From Thermodesulfobacterium sp. (GTDB taxonomy: Bacteria; Desulfobacterota; Thermodesulfobacteria; Thermodesulfobacteriales; Thermodesulfobacteriaceae): DNA of 10,252 nt. The stretch lies in NCBI GenBank assembly GCA_021163085.1, contig JAGGXL010000200.1, positions 1 to 10,252 of the forward strand, in the 5' to 3' direction. Below the pieces are notes generated by a model. The model worked only from the letters and a program-made list of their open reading frames with translations. It was not told the DNA's origin and ran no database searches. Position numbers and translations under genes: made by a program. Each line of letters begins with the position of its first letter. Position 1 is the stretch's first letter. Below are positions 1 to 7,555 of the stretch, one piece after another.

Positions 1-1
1 A

Positions 2-52
2 AATACTGTAAATACTCTTGATCTGGTTAAATCCAAGGTTTTATCTTTGTAA
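2..52 (+). CDS. possible C-terminal tail of an upstream gene (partial)
   Basis: Frame 2 is open from the window edge for 16 codons and ends at TAA (50-52), reading NTVNTLDLVKSKVLSL. The other two plus frames stop within the first 21 bases. The residue mix looks protein-like, and the adjacent genes are tightly packed on this strand, so this may be the end of a gene preceding purL. The fragment is too short to assign a family, and an open run of this length can occur by chance. Confidence 0.3.
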   Translation, partial: NTVNTLDLVKSKVLSL

Positions 53-55
53 ATA

Positions 56-84
56 TTGAATTTTAATTTATTAAATGATATATT
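56..84 (+). promoter_or_regulatory. candidate sigma-70-type promoter for purL, extended -10
   Basis: A -35-like TTGAAT (56-61) lies 17 bp before a -10-like TATATT (79-84), preceded by TG at 76-77 as in an extended -10 element (TGnTATAAT). Transcription would begin around 91-93, exactly at the ATG at 93. This implies a leaderless or nearly leaderless mRNA, consistent with the absence of any Shine-Dalgarno sequence before either possible purL start. In AT-rich DNA such hexamers are common; the 17-bp spacing and the TG dinucleotide are what lift this above background. Confidence 0.4.
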
Positions 85-92
85 TCAATTCT

Positions 93-3000
93 ATGAGTGT
101 TTACAGAATAGAAGTTTCATTCAAACCTGACTTTAAAGATGCCATTGGCGCTAAAATTAAAAGAAAAATACAACATCACTTAAATTTCCAAATAGAGGAG
201 CTTTATTTTGTAAAGGTATACTTAGTTGAGGGTAATTTTACCAGAGAAACAATAAAAACTTTTACAGAATCGGCTCTCTGTGATCCTGTAATCCAAGTGT
301 ACAGTATAGATGAACCCATATCTTTAAAATTAGGGTTTTCCTTTGATTGGATTTTGGAAATTAGATATCGTCCAGGGGTTACTGATAATGAGGGTAAAAC
401 CGCTGAAGAAGCTCTCAGTTACGTTTTAGAAAGACCCTTAGATACTGAAAAAGAAGGAGTTTATTTTTCTCGTCAATTCTTGATAAAAGGAAAGATTTCT
501 AAGAATGATGTTGAAAGAATAGCCAAGGATTTTCTTGCTAATGAACTTATAGAAAGATGGTTTATTCTTTCAAAAAACGAACTATTAGAAAATAATTTTT
601 TCTATTCTGTTCCCAGAGTAACAGAATTTTTTCCTCCTACAGTTGAAAAGTTTAATTTGAAAAAATTATCTAATGAAGAACTTTTAAAGTTATCTCAAGA
701 AAGACTGCTTGCTCTTAATCTTAAAGAAATGAAAACCATTCAGAAGTTCTTTTCCGATCTTGAATTTATAAAGTTGCGAGAAAAATACGGATTAGATGAA
801 GCTATTACTGATGCAGAACTTGAGTGTATAGCTCAAACTTGGTCAGAGCATTGTAAGCATAAGATATTTAATGCCAAAATTTTTTATAAAGACCTTGATA
901 ATGGAAATGAAGCAGTTATAGACAGTCTTTTTAAAACTTATATTAAACGCGCTACAGAAGAGATTAGAAAAGAAAAGAGAGAAAGAGATTTTTGTCTCTC
1001 TGTGTTTACTGATAATGCGGGAATTATAAAGCTTGATGAAAAATGGGCTTTAGCTTTTAAAGTTGAGACTCATAATAGTCCTTCAGCACTTGACCCTTAT
1101 GGAGGAGCTTTAACTGGTATTGTGGGGGTAAATAGAGATCCTCTCGGAACAGGTAAAGGAGCTAAATTAATATTTAATACAGATGTATTTTGTTTTGCTC
1201 CTTCAGATTGGGATAGACCTTTGCCTCCAAGAATTTTACATCCAAGAAGAATTTTTGAGGGTGTAAGAGAAGGGGTTGAACATGGAGGAAATCAAAGTGG
1301 AATTCCTACGGTGAATGGTTCCATAGTTTTTGATTCTCGATACCTTGGCAAACCGCTTGTTTATTGTGGCACAGGAGGAATTTTACCTTTATATATAAAA
1401 GGAGAACCTTGCTGGAAAAAGGGAGCTAAACCAAGTGATTTGGTGATAATGATTGGTGGGAAAATTGGAAAAGATGGAATCCATGGTGCTACCTTTTCTT
1501 CTGAAGCCTTACATGAAGGTTCTCCTGTTACAGCTGTACAGATAGGAGATCCCATAACTCAAAAAAAGATGGTGGATTTTTTGCTGAAGGCAAGAGATGA
1601 AAATTTATATAACTCTATCACAGATAATGGTGCAGGAGGACTTTCTTCCTCTGTGGGAGAAATGGCTAAGGAGTCAGGAGGGGCTGAGATAGACCTTGCC
1701 AAAGCACCTTTAAAATATCCCGGTCTTCGCCCTTGGGAAATCCTGCTTTCAGAGAGTCAGGAAAGAATGACTGTAGCTGTGCCTCCTGATAAAGCAGAAA
1801 GATTTTTAAGTTTAGCAAAAAAAATGGGGGTTTTAGCAACAGTTTTGGGTAAATTTACAGATACAGGATGTTTTCATGTTTTATATAAAGGAAAAACTGT
1901 AGCACTTTTACCTTTAAAATTTCTTCATGAAGGAGTTCCTCAACTTGAATTGTATGCGGAGTGGAAAACACCATTTTATCCTTTAGAGCCTGAAGTGAAA
2001 ATTCCTGAGAACTACGGAAATATTTTAAAGAAAATTTTAAAAACCTATAATATTTGTTCAAAAGAATATGTAGTAACTCAATATGATCATGAGGTTCAGG
2101 GAGGAAGCGTTATAAAACCTTTAGTAGGCATTAATAATGATGGACCAAGTGATGCAGCAGTTTTAAGATATGATCTGGAAAGTGAAAGCGGGATTGTGGT
2201 TGCACACGGTATTTGCCCCAAGTTTTCTGATTATGATACATATTGGATGGTTGCTAATGCTATAGATGAAGGCATACGGAATGCGGTTTGTGTCGGAGGA
2301 GACATTGAGTATATGGCAGGACTTGATAATTTTTGCTGGTGTGACCCTGTAGAGAGCGAAAAAACCCCTGATGGTAAATATAAACTTGCTCAACTGGTAA
2401 GAGCTAATCAAGCACTTTATGAATTTACAAAGGTTTATGGAGTTCCCTGTATTTCAGGAAAAGATTCAATGAAAAATGACTATTTTATGCATGTGGGACT
2501 TAATCCTAAAGATAATAATCCTTTTGGTGTAGGAACTATTTTCCCCGATGGTAGCTTAAAAATTTCTATTCCCCCTACTCTTCTCTTTTCTGTGGTTGCA
2601 AAAATTCCAAAGTATTATTTTGCTCAGACTATGGACGTAAAAAATCCTAGAGACCTTGTTTATATTTTGGGAATAACCAGAGATGAATTGGCTGGTTCAG
2701 AGTATTTCAATCTTTTGGGAATAAAAGGAGGAAAGGTTCCCAAACCAGATCCACACTTAAATAAAAAGGTCTATGTGAAACTAAGAGATGCTATTTATGA
2801 TAGGCTTGTTGAATCAGCTCATGACCTTTCTGATGGAGGATTGGGGGTTGCATTAGCTGAAAAGGCATTTTCTGGAGGATATGGAATAGTAGTTGATCTT
2901 TCTGCTCTTCCCTATGAAGGAAAACTAAGAGAAGATTTTATACTTTTTTCTGAAAGCGCAGGAAGAATAGTGGTAACAGTTAAAAGGGAGAAAAAAGAAG

Positions 3001-3158
3001 ATTTTGAAAGTCTTATGAAAGGGATTCCCTGCACTTTAATAGGGGAAGTAATTGCTGATCCCATTTTAATTATAAAAGGAATTGAAGGAAAAGTTTTAAT
3101 AAAAGAGCACATTATGGATTTGAAAAAAGTCTGGCAAGAACCTTTTAGTAACTGGTAA
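93..3158 (+). CDS. purL: phosphoribosylformylglycinamidine synthase, PurS-PurL fusion
   Basis: Fourth step of purine synthesis: converts FGAR, ATP and glutamine-derived ammonia to FGAM in the cytoplasm. Residues are numbered from the ATG at 93 (1021 aa). Residues 2-74 and 84-160 look like two consecutive PurS-like modules. A linker follows, then the conserved SEHCKHK (251-257) and nucleotide-binding KVETHN (323-328) of the first AIR-synthase-like half, with GATFSSEALHEGSP at 465-478. The second half has DHEVQGG (665-671), SGKDSMKN (788-795) and HDLSDGGL (910-917). The protein ends there, so the glutaminase domain of the large E. coli-type enzyme is absent and a separate PurQ is expected elsewhere. 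Standalone small PurL is usually about 600-750 aa; the extra length is the PurS-like part. An in-frame ATG at 75 would add six residues, but family similarity begins at MSVYRIEV and a candidate -10 box lies between the two ATGs, so 93 is preferred. Neither start has a Shine-Dalgarno sequence. hisD follows after 14 bp. Confidence 0.93.
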   Translation: MSVYRIEVSFKPDFKDAIGAKIKRKIQHHLNFQIEELYFVKVYLVEGNFTRETIKTFTESALCDPVIQVYSIDEPISLKLGFSFDWILEIRYRPGVTDNEGKTAEEALSYVLERPLDTEKEGVYFSRQFLIKGKISKNDVERIAKDFLANELIERWFILSKNELLENNFFYSVPRVTEFFPPTVEKFNLKKLSNEELLKLSQERLLALNLKEMKTIQKFFSDLEFIKLREKYGLDEAITDAELECIAQTWSEHCKHKIFNAKIFYKDLDNGNEAVIDSLFKTYIKRATEEIRKEKRERDFCLSVFTDNAGIIKLDEKWALAFKVETHNSPSALDPYGGALTGIVGVNRDPLGTGKGAKLIFNTDVFCFAPSDWDRPLPPRILHPRRIFEGVREGVEHGGNQSGIPTVNGSIVFDSRYLGKPLVYCGTGGILPLYIKGEPCWKKGAKPSDLVIMIGGKIGKDGIHGATFSSEALHEGSPVTAVQIGDPITQKKMVDFLLKARDENLYNSITDNGAGGLSSSVGEMAKESGGAEIDLAKAPLKYPGLRPWEILLSESQERMTVAVPPDKAERFLSLAKKMGVLATVLGKFTDTGCFHVLYKGKTVALLPLKFLHEGVPQLELYAEWKTPFYPLEPEVKIPENYGNILKKILKTYNICSKEYVVTQYDHEVQGGSVIKPLVGINNDGPSDAAVLRYDLESESGIVVAHGICPKFSDYDTYWMVANAIDEGIRNAVCVGGDIEYMAGLDNFCWCDPVESEKTPDGKYKLAQLVRANQALYEFTKVYGVPCISGKDSMKNDYFMHVGLNPKDNNPFGVGTIFPDGSLKISIPPTLLFSVVAKIPKYYFAQTMDVKNPRDLVYILGITRDELAGSEYFNLLGIKGGKVPKPDPHLNKKVYVKLRDAIYDRLVESAHDLSDGGLGVALAEKAFSGGYGIVVDLSALPYEGKLREDFILFSESAGRIVVTVKREKKEDFESLMKGIPCTLIGEVIADPILIIKGIEGKVLIKEHIMDLKKVWQEPFSNW

Positions 3159-3172
3159 AAAGAGGTTGAAGT

Positions 3173-4489
3173 ATGAAAATAAGAACCTTTTGTTATCCTT
3201 CCAAAAAGGCTGATAGGTATTTACAAAAAATCATAAACAGGGTTGATGAGTTTCCCAAGAAGATAGAAAGAGAAGTTAAAAAAATAGGAGACAAAGTCAG
3301 GAAAGAAGGAGACAGAGCTTTAACTGAATATACCTACAAGTTTGACGGTGTTTACTTGGAATCAGGAGAATTTAAAGTAAAGAGAGAAGAAATTGACAGA
3401 GCTTATAAAAATATTTCTTCGGAACTCCTTTCAGCTATTAAGTTAGCTATAGAAAAGGTAGAAAAATTTCATTCTCGTAGTCTTCCTCAGTCTTGGTTTA
3501 TGGATGACGATTCAGACATTATTCTTGGACAGATGGTAAAACCTGTAGATATAGCAGGTATTTATATTCCAGGAGGTAAATGCGGAGAAACACCACTTAT
3601 TTCAACAGTTATTATGACTGTTGTTCCTGCTAAAATAGCAGGAGTTAAAAAAGTGGTTATGGTATCTCCACCGAGAAGAGACAAAACCTTGCATCCGGCT
3701 TTACTTGTTGCTGCAAATGAGGCTGGTGTGGATGAAATATATAAAATTGGAGGACCCTGGTCAATTTTTGCCTTAGCGCATGGCACAGAGACTCTACCCA
3801 GAGTAGATATCATTTGTGGACCGGGAAACATTTATGTTACTACAGCTAAAAAAATTGCTTCTTCATTTGTGGGAATAGATATAATAGCTGGACCAAGTGA
3901 GGTACTGATTATTGCAGATGAAAAAGCTAATCCTGAATTTATAGTGTGGGATTTACTTGCTCAGGCTGAACACGATCCTATGAGTTTATCGGTTCTTATT
4001 ACTACTTCACTTAAAATTGCCAGGGAAGTGAAAAATTTAATTCCTCAGGCATTGGAAAAAGGATTCAGAAACGAAATAGCTAAAGAAGCCCTTTTAAAAA
4101 GAGGTGGAATTATAATTGTAAAAGACTTAGAAACCGCTTTCTCTTTAGTAAATATGATAGCTCCTGAGCATCTGGAAATTATGATTAAAGAGCCGATGGA
4201 TTATTTGCCCCTTGTTAGAAATGCTGGGGCTATTTTTTTAGGTTCTTTTACTCCAGAGGCAATGGGAGATTATATAGCAGGTCCCAACCATGTTTTGCCG
4301 ACAATGGGTTTTGCAAGATTTTCTTCTTCCCTTTCTGCAGAAAAATTTATAAAAAAGATAAATTTCCTTAAGTATTCTAAAGCAGCTTTAAAAAGAGAAG
4401 CTAATAAAGTAATACTTCTTGCTGAAACTGAAAATTTACCTTTTCATGCTGAAGCAGTAAAGATAAGGTTAAAAAGGGGGGATTTTTAA
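3173..4489 (+). CDS. hisD: histidinol dehydrogenase
   Basis: Catalyses the last two steps of histidine synthesis, oxidising L-histidinol to histidine with two NAD+ and a zinc ion. At 438 aa it has the normal family length. The zinc and catalytic set is complete by alignment to the E. coli enzyme from memory: Gln264 and His267 (AQAEHDP), the Glu332-His333 pair (APEHLE), Asp366 (GDYIAGPNH) and His425 (PFHAEAVKIR). Also present are GIYIPGG (129-135), GPGNIYV (216-222) and AGPSEVL (239-245). One oddity: the usual GGAQAIAAL loop reads GGPWSIFAL (193-201), placing Trp196 where the NAD-contacting Gln188 of E. coli lies. Another is SSLSAEKF (384-391) in place of the common SPLSVxDF. The ATG has AGAGG (3161-3165) seven bases upstream. 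It sits 14 bp after purL and its stop overlaps the next start (TAATG), suggesting one transcript with translational coupling. AICAR from the histidine pathway feeds purine synthesis, a loose link to purL. Confidence 0.93.
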   Translation: MKIRTFCYPSKKADRYLQKIINRVDEFPKKIEREVKKIGDKVRKEGDRALTEYTYKFDGVYLESGEFKVKREEIDRAYKNISSELLSAIKLAIEKVEKFHSRSLPQSWFMDDDSDIILGQMVKPVDIAGIYIPGGKCGETPLISTVIMTVVPAKIAGVKKVVMVSPPRRDKTLHPALLVAANEAGVDEIYKIGGPWSIFALAHGTETLPRVDIICGPGNIYVTTAKKIASSFVGIDIIAGPSEVLIIADEKANPEFIVWDLLAQAEHDPMSLSVLITTSLKIAREVKNLIPQALEKGFRNEIAKEALLKRGGIIIVKDLETAFSLVNMIAPEHLEIMIKEPMDYLPLVRNAGAIFLGSFTPEAMGDYIAGPNHVLPTMGFARFSSSLSAEKFIKKINFLKYSKAALKREANKVILLAETENLPFHAEAVKIRLKRGDF

Positions 4490-5835
4490 TGAAAGATTTT
4501 TGCAGTTATTTAGAATTTACAGATGAGATTATAGAAGATATAGATACAACAGTTGAAAAATTAGGCCCTTGCAAAATACCTTCGTCATTAAAACTTGAAC
4601 CACAATGTTTTGTTAAAGATGAAGCAAGGATAACTTTAAGAGTCAATTATAATTATTTAAAAGAACAATTTACTCAAAATAAAGAAACCCCTTCTTTAGA
4701 ACTTGCTGGACCGAGACCATATATATACTTTGATCCCTCTAAAACTAAAGTAGGAATTGTTACTTGTGGAGGGCTTTGCCCTGGTATTAATGATGTAATT
4801 CGTTCCATAGTAATGACTCTATATTATTCTTATGGAGTAAACAAAATAATTGGATTTAAGTACGGTTTACAGGGTTTTATACCTAAGTATAAACATGAAA
4901 TAGTGGAATTAACACCTGATATTGTAAAAGATATTCACACTATGGGAGGGACATTTCTTGGAACTTCGCGAGGGCATCAATCTATCGAAGAGATAGTGGA
5001 TACTCTTGAGAGAATGAACATTCAAATACTTTTTATGATTGGAGGAGATGGGACCTTTAGAGCTGCATATAAAATAAAAGAGGAAATAACAAAGAGAAAT
5101 CTAAAAATTGCTGTGGTTGCAATTCCTAAAACTATAGATAATGACATCTGGCTTGTTTCAAAAACTTTCGGTTTTGATACAGCTGTTGAACTTGCTTGTT
5201 ATGCCATAAGATGCGCCCACACAGAAGCTATTGCAGTTCCTAATGGAATAGGTTTAGTAAAACTTATGGGTAGATACTCAGGATTTATTGCTGCTGCTGC
5301 AACTCTTGCTACAAAAGAAATAAATTTCTGTTTAATTCCGGAAATGGATTTTGATATATATGGAGAAAAGGGACTGCTTGCAGAATTAGAAAAAAGACTA
5401 CAAAAAAGAAAACATGCAGTAATTGTAGTTGCAGAAGGTGCAGGACAAAAATACGTGCAAAAAGATCTTCCAGAATACGATGCATCAGGAAACATTAAAT
5501 TAGGTGATATAGGTAAATTTTTAAAAGAAGAAATTGAAAAATATTTTAAAGAAAAAAATATAAATGTAGTAATAAGATATATTGATCCAAGTTATATTAT
5601 AAGAAGTGTTCCTGCTAATGTTGAAGATAGAATTTATTGCGGATTTTTAGGACAATATGCAGTTCATGCTGCCATGGCTGGAAAAACAGGAATAATGGTA
5701 AGTTACCTTAATGATCAATATGTACATGTTCCTATAAAAGAAGCTATAAAAAGGAGAAAGCAAATAAATCTACATAGTAGATTTTGGCTCTCTGTGCTGG
5801 AATCTACGGGTCAAAGCTCTTTAAAAAATGATTAA
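4489..5835 (+). CDS. 6-phosphofructokinase, ATP-type, trypanosome-like clade
   Basis: Phosphorylates fructose 6-phosphate to fructose 1,6-bisphosphate in glycolysis. Visible PFK motifs in the 448-aa protein: GGLCPGIND (94-102), GGDGT (185-189), PKTIDND (213-219, catalytic Asp217), MGRYSGFIA (260-268), EGAGQ (316-320) and YIDPSYIIRS (364-373). Gly188 matches E. coli Gly104, typical of ATP users; PPi-dependent enzymes usually have Asp there. Lys214 matches the Lys seen in PPi enzymes and in trypanosomatid and plant-type ATP-PFKs. The combination, with an N-terminal extension of about 85 residues before the nucleotide fold, points to that long ATP-dependent group rather than the 320-aa E. coli type. 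The phosphoryl donor is inferred. The start ATG overlaps the hisD stop by one base (TAATG), with a G-rich ribosome-binding site, AAGGGGGG, ending seven bases upstream. I give no symbol because pfkA is normally used for the short form. Confidence 0.88.
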   Translation: MKDFCSYLEFTDEIIEDIDTTVEKLGPCKIPSSLKLEPQCFVKDEARITLRVNYNYLKEQFTQNKETPSLELAGPRPYIYFDPSKTKVGIVTCGGLCPGINDVIRSIVMTLYYSYGVNKIIGFKYGLQGFIPKYKHEIVELTPDIVKDIHTMGGTFLGTSRGHQSIEEIVDTLERMNIQILFMIGGDGTFRAAYKIKEEITKRNLKIAVVAIPKTIDNDIWLVSKTFGFDTAVELACYAIRCAHTEAIAVPNGIGLVKLMGRYSGFIAAAATLATKEINFCLIPEMDFDIYGEKGLLAELEKRLQKRKHAVIVVAEGAGQKYVQKDLPEYDASGNIKLGDIGKFLKEEIEKYFKEKNINVVIRYIDPSYIIRSVPANVEDRIYCGFLGQYAVHAAMAGKTGIMVSYLNDQYVHVPIKEAIKRRKQINLHSRFWLSVLESTGQSSLKND

Positions 5836-5847
5836 TCTTTGTAAATA
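5835..5847 (+). repeat. 13-bp motif shared with the region upstream of purL (43-55)
   Basis: ATCTTTGTAAATA occurs here, just after the phosphofructokinase stop, and identically at 43-55 before purL. An 8-bp core, TGTAAATA, appears a third time at 7-14. All copies lie near gene boundaries on the plus strand. This may be a shared regulatory site, but short AT-rich repeats arise by chance and the copy at 43-55 may be partly coding. Confidence 0.25.
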
Positions 5848-5861
5848 GATGGTTAGATGGT
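5846..5861 (+). repeat. tandem 8-bp direct repeat in the pfk-FG-GAP gene gap
   Basis: TAGATGGT is repeated twice without a gap (5846-5853, 5854-5861). It lies in the 50-bp space between the phosphofructokinase stop and the start of the exported protein gene, a few bases upstream of the AAGGGAG ribosome-binding site (5867-5873). It could be a regulator half-site pair or a small slippage duplication; the sequence does not decide. Confidence 0.5.
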
Positions 5862-5885
5862 AAAAAAAGGGAGAATAAAGTATTT

Positions 5886-7553
5886 ATGAAAATCGGAAAA
5901 AATTTTTTCTTTTTTTTATTGGGACTAATTTTTATTTTAAGTTATACAAATTTTTCTTTTTCTTTAATTTCTCCTGAAATCTATGAAGAAATCAAAAAGG
6001 ATTTTACTCCACTTTCTGCACTAATTATCGGTATAGAGGATGGCAAAATAATTATAGACAAAGGTAGGGCTCAAGGGGTTAAACCTAAGGACATTTTTAC
6101 TGTTTATAAAAGAGGAAAAAAAATTGTCCATCCAGAGACTGGAAAAACCTTAGGTTTTTTAAAAGAGGTAATAGGAAAAATTGAAATAACAGATGTTGAA
6201 GAAAACTTTGCTACAGGAAGAGTTATTTTTCAGAAAGAGAATTTTCCTGTACCTACTCCAGTAAAAAGATTTACAGATTTAAAAATCTTTATAATTCCTG
6301 AAACGCAAGCTCCTGATGAAAATCTCCTCTTGATACTTAAAAACAATTTACCTGAATCCACAGTGGTTTTCGAACCTAATATAAAGTTTAAAGATCTAAC
6401 TCCTCAGTATGTGGTTTCCCAGCAGTATGATTTGGTTTTTGTTTTGGAGGAAAATACAATAAAGGTTTTTGACTATAAATTAGACTTAATAAGATATTAT
6501 GGAAGTTTGAGCTATAAAAAATATATTCCACCTTCAACAGCCACAACCACGGTTTACAAACCTTTAGAAACAGGAATCTTTTCCGTCAATCCTCCTAATA
6601 TTTTAGGCAAAATGAAAGGAGATGTTATTCAGGCAGAATTTACAGATATAGATAATGATGGTGTTCCTGAAATGATTTATTTTAATTCACAAGGTCTTTT
6701 TATAGTAAAAATAAAAGGTGGACTTTTAGCTCACTATAATCCAAAAACTGGGAAAATAGTAAATTTTTCTACGGGGCCATCTTCTTGGATAGCTTTAAAT
6801 ATTTTTGACGAAAATGCAAGAGTAATGAGAAGTGAAATCTTGAGATATACTAATCAGCAGTTAATTCCTGTTATTACAGATGTAAATCTTATTTTAAATT
6901 TTGTAGATTATACTGCACGGGGAATGAGAGATACTTTAATAGGACAAGTTTTTGACCCAGAAAACTTTTTTGGAAATGAGGTATATATTTTAAAAAGGGA
7001 AAATGATCAATTAATATATGCAGCACAAGTAAAAGTTCCTCCAGATTATAAAAACATTGGAAGTGCTTTTGTGGATTTAGATGGAGACGGTAATCCAGAA
7101 ATCCTTAACTATCTCTCAGATGGAAGACTGGCAATCTATAAAGATTCTAAAGAAGTCTGGATATCTCCCTACCCCATTGCTCAACATTTTTACGAAGTAA
7201 AACTTACTAAAGGAAAAAAAGGACAGGAAGTGGTTAAAAATATTGTTTATCCTCTTATAAAACCGATTCCAGCTGATATAAATAAAGACGGAAAATTAGA
7301 GGTCCTTTTTGTTTCCTCTGAATTTCCTTTAAAAAAAGTTAAAGAGGATTTAAAATATATGCCTTTAAATAGTGCTACTTCTCAAATATTTGTTCTGGGT
7401 TTTGAAGGAACTTACTATTTTAAGAATTTATGGTCTTCTCAAACAGGATTTCTTACAGGGTTAGGGGTATTTGAAAACAAAATTTATTATGTTCTGGTAA
7501 AAGGCAATTATCCTGGAGATACAGAAAGCGAGCTTTATTTCAGTATATTTTAA
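5886..7553 (+). CDS. exported FG-GAP/VCBS-like repeat protein, FlgT-like N-terminal domain
   Basis: A 555-aa protein of unknown function. Residues 1-26 form a signal peptide: short basic start (MKIGKN), hydrophobic stretch from 7 to about 20, probable cleavage near SFS/L26-27. No later membrane segment is evident, so it is probably periplasmic or outer-membrane/surface associated. Residues about 45-115 (IIDKGRAQGVKPKDIFTVYK) resemble the small beta domain at the C-terminus of flagellar FlgT and related envelope proteins. Three Ca2+-loop-like repeats follow: DIDNDGVPE (254-262), DLDGDGNPE (397-405) and DINKDGKLE (464-472), each followed by a hydrophobic strand as in FG-GAP/VCBS beta-propeller blades. 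The three copies suggest a partial or degenerate propeller. The ATG is preceded by AAGGGAG (5867-5873) at 12 bp. It follows the phosphofructokinase by 50 bp and may be co-transcribed, but it has no obvious metabolic link. Protein binding or surface scaffolding is plausible but unproven. Confidence 0.8.
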   Translation: MKIGKNFFFFLLGLIFILSYTNFSFSLISPEIYEEIKKDFTPLSALIIGIEDGKIIIDKGRAQGVKPKDIFTVYKRGKKIVHPETGKTLGFLKEVIGKIEITDVEENFATGRVIFQKENFPVPTPVKRFTDLKIFIIPETQAPDENLLLILKNNLPESTVVFEPNIKFKDLTPQYVVSQQYDLVFVLEENTIKVFDYKLDLIRYYGSLSYKKYIPPSTATTTVYKPLETGIFSVNPPNILGKMKGDVIQAEFTDIDNDGVPEMIYFNSQGLFIVKIKGGLLAHYNPKTGKIVNFSTGPSSWIALNIFDENARVMRSEILRYTNQQLIPVITDVNLILNFVDYTARGMRDTLIGQVFDPENFFGNEVYILKRENDQLIYAAQVKVPPDYKNIGSAFVDLDGDGNPEILNYLSDGRLAIYKDSKEVWISPYPIAQHFYEVKLTKGKKGQEVVKNIVYPLIKPIPADINKDGKLEVLFVSSEFPLKKVKEDLKYMPLNSATSQIFVLGFEGTYYFKNLWSSQTGFLTGLGVFENKIYYVLVKGNYPGDTESELYFSIF

Positions 7554-7555
7554 AA

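Noticed and set aside
1361..3112. Minus-strand open frames inside purL (1361-1555, 1855-2061, 2163-2411, 2912-3112)
   Set aside because: The purL frame is conserved throughout these stretches; the opposite-strand frames have no start signals or family resemblance.
3562..5495. Minus-strand open frames inside hisD (3562-3831) and pfk (5199-5495)
   Set aside because: They lie over the catalytic cores of clearly recognised enzymes and show no independent coding signs.
5839..5866. TTGTAA-16 bp-TAAAAA as a promoter for the exported-protein gene
   Set aside because: It would start transcription around 5873, at the end of the apparent ribosome-binding site (5867-5873), removing it from the mRNA; the -10 match is also poor.
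7525..7536. Short hairpin AAAGCGAGCTTT near the end of the exported-protein gene as a terminator
   Set aside because: The stem is only four to five weak pairs, it is within codons for the C-terminus, and no continuous T run follows.
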